Positions 60,821 to 64,000 of a DNA stretch of 64,000 bases are shown in pieces (the stretch's first letter is position 1; each line of letters opens with the position of its first letter). The translations under genes and the position numbers were made by a program. The stretch comes from Hermodice carunculata (lineage: Eukaryota; Annelida; Polychaeta; Eunicida; Amphinomidae): NCBI GenBank assembly GCA_964020975.1, contig OZ026625.1:9626742-9690741 (forward strand). Reading direction: 5' to 3'. Under the pieces are notes generated by a model. It was given only the letters and a program-made list of their open reading frames with translations, was not told the origin of the DNA and did no database searches.

Positions 60821-62899
60821 ACGTTCACCAGCCGAAAAAAGGGAGACTATTTGTGGATTTAATCCTGTAATGCTTTTCACAACAACATCCACTACATAGT
60901 CATATGTCAAGACAGATTAACTTGACCACAGTTGTCAACACCCGTTTCGCAAGTTTTTATTTTTATGTACACAGTTCAGTACATTAATCCACAGCATTAT
61001 TTCTAAAAGGTCCGGAATTCACCAGGACCGGCAAGACTCTGTTATTGCATGGATTGTTGCACTGGATGATCGTTATCTTTTGAGTGGTACTAAATGGGAA
61101 TAATTTTTATTTGGACATAACAAAATTACCGAAAAGACTGTTATTATGCTTGCAAGATTGTGTGAAAATTTCAACACATTACAATACATGTCCAGAATTG
61201 TTCACAAGAAGAACAAATACCTCATTGTATGCCCAGCTTAACCACCAAGGATGTTCATTTTTGTGCACCAAATGAGCACCACTGGAGAATATGCCGAAGG
61301 AGAGCTCATATAAAGATGCTTAAAGCACTATTACAGATTCAGATATATATATATCCTCCGTGAAATATACCACCCGATACTAGAGAGCAGTCTCGCCTAA
61401 CCACCATAAGGTCCAAACAGATTTTCTGTAACACTACTCAAAGGTATTGAATTACTGAATACATATCAATGGATCTGTTTAAAGCTAAATTTTAGCACAC
61501 AAGAACAAGGCTAGGATGGAACCTGATGAAATAGATGCAAGGCATGGTGCAGGACATCTGTTGTCAGTAGCAACATGAAATTCATATAATGGACAATTGG
61601 CAGCAATTAGTGATACACAAAGCCATTTGTAAAATCTGGTATTTTAAGAGTGATATTTCAAAATTGGATCCATTCAGACTGTTATATATCTGGTGGGACA
61701 AACAATCAAGGAAATCCCCGATGGACCTGCTTGTATAAACTGTGTATGCAGTGAGCTTCATTATATGGATCAAAATCGTACTTGAGACCAACAGGCCAAA
61801 AATTATAGGCATTTGGAATCTATCCAAACATATGCTCCGGATTTATGAGACTGTGCATTCTTCTCACACAGAATCAATTGGCAATGTAAGCTAAACCAAC
61901 TACGATACTGCAACCGCTTTTGTCAAAGCAATTTTGCAATACCTCAGACAAATAGGAATTGATGCTCAAATAGTTGTATAGAGAGCAATGAACACAGGCA
62001 TTATTAACATTGCCATTGATGTTAGGTGCACTCATGGAAAAGACAACATATAAAAACACGTCTAATTTACTCAGGTGCTATGAACAGTTCCTCATAGCAA
62101 ATAAAACGTTCAGTTAGTACTTCGATAAAGACTAGAACTTGATGGTGAAGACTTTAAATATTCTAGTTGGATCATGCTTAAAGTTCATATTTTAACAACA
62201 TAGTTTTAACAACGAAATATCAATGTGTTGGTGTTTTAGAAAGTGAGAAAAATTAAATACCATAGGGAGAAGTATAGAAGAGGAAAAGCAACGGATTAAG
62301 AAAACCTTTGATAATAGGGTGATGGCCAAATCCTGGAGCAAAGCGGATGGATTTGGCTATCACCGGTTATCAGACCTCTTGCTAAGAAGTTGTTTCTCCT
62401 ATCTGAAGCATGCTACATGTATAAAATATCATGGATACAAACTTATACACATATTTTGACCTCTATCAACATACTACCCTGACAGGGCCCAAATAAAGCA
62501 CATTGGGCTGCATGAAATCATAAATTGCACACAGTGAAAATTACCTATCGCCATACTAGGTAAACTTCCGTGGAACTTTCTGTTATTTGCATATTACACC
62601 ACAAGTCAATCACATTGACTACCTAAAGACGGATTTCTTTCCAAAACTTCAAGTCCAAGTATACCTCAAAATGAAGTTTGTGCGATGACTGTTTATCAAG
62701 CCACGTAGTTTAAGCTTTCATGTGCCACTGCCATATATTCTAGAGCTGGAGACCACTCTCAAATTGTATCACGTGCTGTCACCAGCTATATCATCTTTTG
62801 GCAAGTTGTTGTATATATGGGCACTAAATTAATGAAAAAATGTATTCTTTACCGGACGATCTCTTATTTCCAATGTATGCCCTTGTAGCATAATAAATT

Positions 62900-63125
62900 T
62901 CATTTGACTCTTTCAATGCTAACTGTGACTAAAGTCGAACTACTTGAAATGAACTGCTTTGATTTTTGAAATAAAGATCCTCGATTCCTGTTTATTGTAA
63001 AAAGACCTTCAAGTACCAGCATCCTGGTCAACAGCTTTCCATGAAGTGCTTTAGGTGCCGTACGCCCAAAGCACGCCGGGAAAAGCCGTTTTACTTAGTC
63101 CAAAAAGTGGCAAGTTAAGTGGGTA
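62900..63125 (+). repeat. Hairpin-cored repeat, copy 4
   Basis: It has the landmarks of copy 3 (AACTGTGACTAAAGTCGAAC, AAAAAGACCTTCAAGTACCA, AACAGCTTTCC) and then an imperfect hairpin between 63030 and 63090 (GTGCTTT pairing with AAAGCAC; AACAGCTTTCC with GGGAAAAGCCGTT). Confidence 0.65.
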
Positions 63126-64000
63126 ATATCAGTGTTTGACGTCGAAGTCCAAGTCCCCAAGAATTTATGTCACAACTTGCTGAAAAATTCCAGCTGTGGA
63201 CTAACTTTACGTGCACTTGAAAAGCAATAATACAGAAAATATTATAGTCAGTACAGAAATGGCAATAAATTTAAATGAACCACCCCGGTATGATAAAATC
63301 TTTTTACTTTGCAAAAGTGTGTGTTTACTCAAACTAGCTTCTGACCTTAAAGAACAACCATTAACCGAAATATAAATATAACGTACATGGCAAGGTAATA
63401 TGTTATATACATGTGGGTCATCTTTTTTCAATAGCAATCGTGTTATTCCAACATGTGACTATAAAACAGAATCCAAGCAACGTGCACACGAAATAGCCGA
63501 AAATTGAATTATCTTTTGAACGAATCAATATATTGACCTGTCTTAAAAATAGACCATTTAATATATCTTTTCTACCAATCAATATATTGACTTAATCTAA
63601 AAATATACCATTCAGCATATTGAGTTGATTTTAGAAAACACTTTTTAATAAATTTGTTGGTGATACTTTCAATTTGGGTAAAAAATGTAAGGCCCTAAAT
63701 CGCGAGTTATAATTAAGTGTTCAAAAAAATGTTTGAAACTTAACCCTTCTGTGAGTTGGGAAAGTCATCTGAATGGAAAGTTATTTTTAGTATCATTATC
63801 AACAAGGAAAACTGAAGCACACCATAAATAGTGTATTGAGTGGACACTTGATGCTGTTATCTGCATGCTAAATATCAATTGTCACTTACTTTTCCAGTCA
63901 ACAACAAAAACTTTCATACTATAACAACTACATGTATATGAAGTATATACAATGAGTCTTGGTTCATGTATATAAGTTTATGTATAGTCATAATAAAGTT

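Larger units (their letters stand above)
58531..62899. other. Downstream flank without recognised genes
   Basis: Holds the likely 3' UTR of the channel gene at its start and the 96-bp duplication at 60.6 kb. Otherwise there are short frames only, such as 63 codons at 61084-61275, with no family resemblance. Confidence 0.45.

Overview
This is a stretch of animal genomic DNA: AT-rich, intron-rich and dominated by non-coding sequence, with GT-AG introns, decayed non-LTR retrotransposons, tRNA-derived SINE-like repeats and long (TG)n, (TC)n and (TA)n microsatellites. The repeat style (GTCCGTCCGT-headed modules followed by 'CTTCAAATTTGG'-like text, and 'GACCTTGACC' arrays) resembles marine invertebrates such as molluscs, brachiopods or other lophotrochozoans. 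The species cannot be fixed from the sequence; this is inference.

One host gene is well supported. It lies on the + strand from about 35.3 to 58.5 kb and encodes a Cys-loop, pentameric ligand-gated chloride channel subunit of the glycine receptor / GluCl type. Nine exons can be read with consensus splice sites and compatible phases. They give a 429-residue model (425 if the second Met starts) with a signal peptide, the Cys-loop, a second disulfide pair in loop C, M1, M2 with a PAR anion-selectivity motif, M3, a short cytoplasmic loop and M4. Two positions look unusual: Leu at M2 6' and Arg in the loop B segment.

Left flank (1-35 kb): no host gene is recognised. At 14.1-23.5 kb there is a dense graveyard of LINE-type elements. 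A + strand ORF1-like gene appears split by about 3.5 kb of minus-strand LINE material, followed by a + strand endonuclease/reverse-transcriptase LINE. A Penelope-like reverse transcriptase with a tandemly duplicated 3' region lies on the minus strand at 28.6-30.1 kb. Degenerate minisatellites and palindromic AT-rich arrays fill much of 23.6-26.4 kb.

The introns of the channel gene carry a foldback element with arms of about 430 bp or more (40.75-42.06 kb), two copies of a dimeric tRNA-like SINE (43.4 and 51.4 kb), GTCCGTCCGT-type modules (46.9-48.2 kb) and an inverted pair of LINE tails (50.5-51.4 kb). Right flank (58.5-64 kb): no gene is recognised, but there is an in-frame 96-bp tandem duplication at 60.6-60.8 kb and a copy of a hairpin-cored repeat family that also occurs at 5.7, 13.2 and 52.7 kb. 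No retroviral, LTR or Polinton sequence, rRNA, functional tRNA gene or CRISPR array was recognised.
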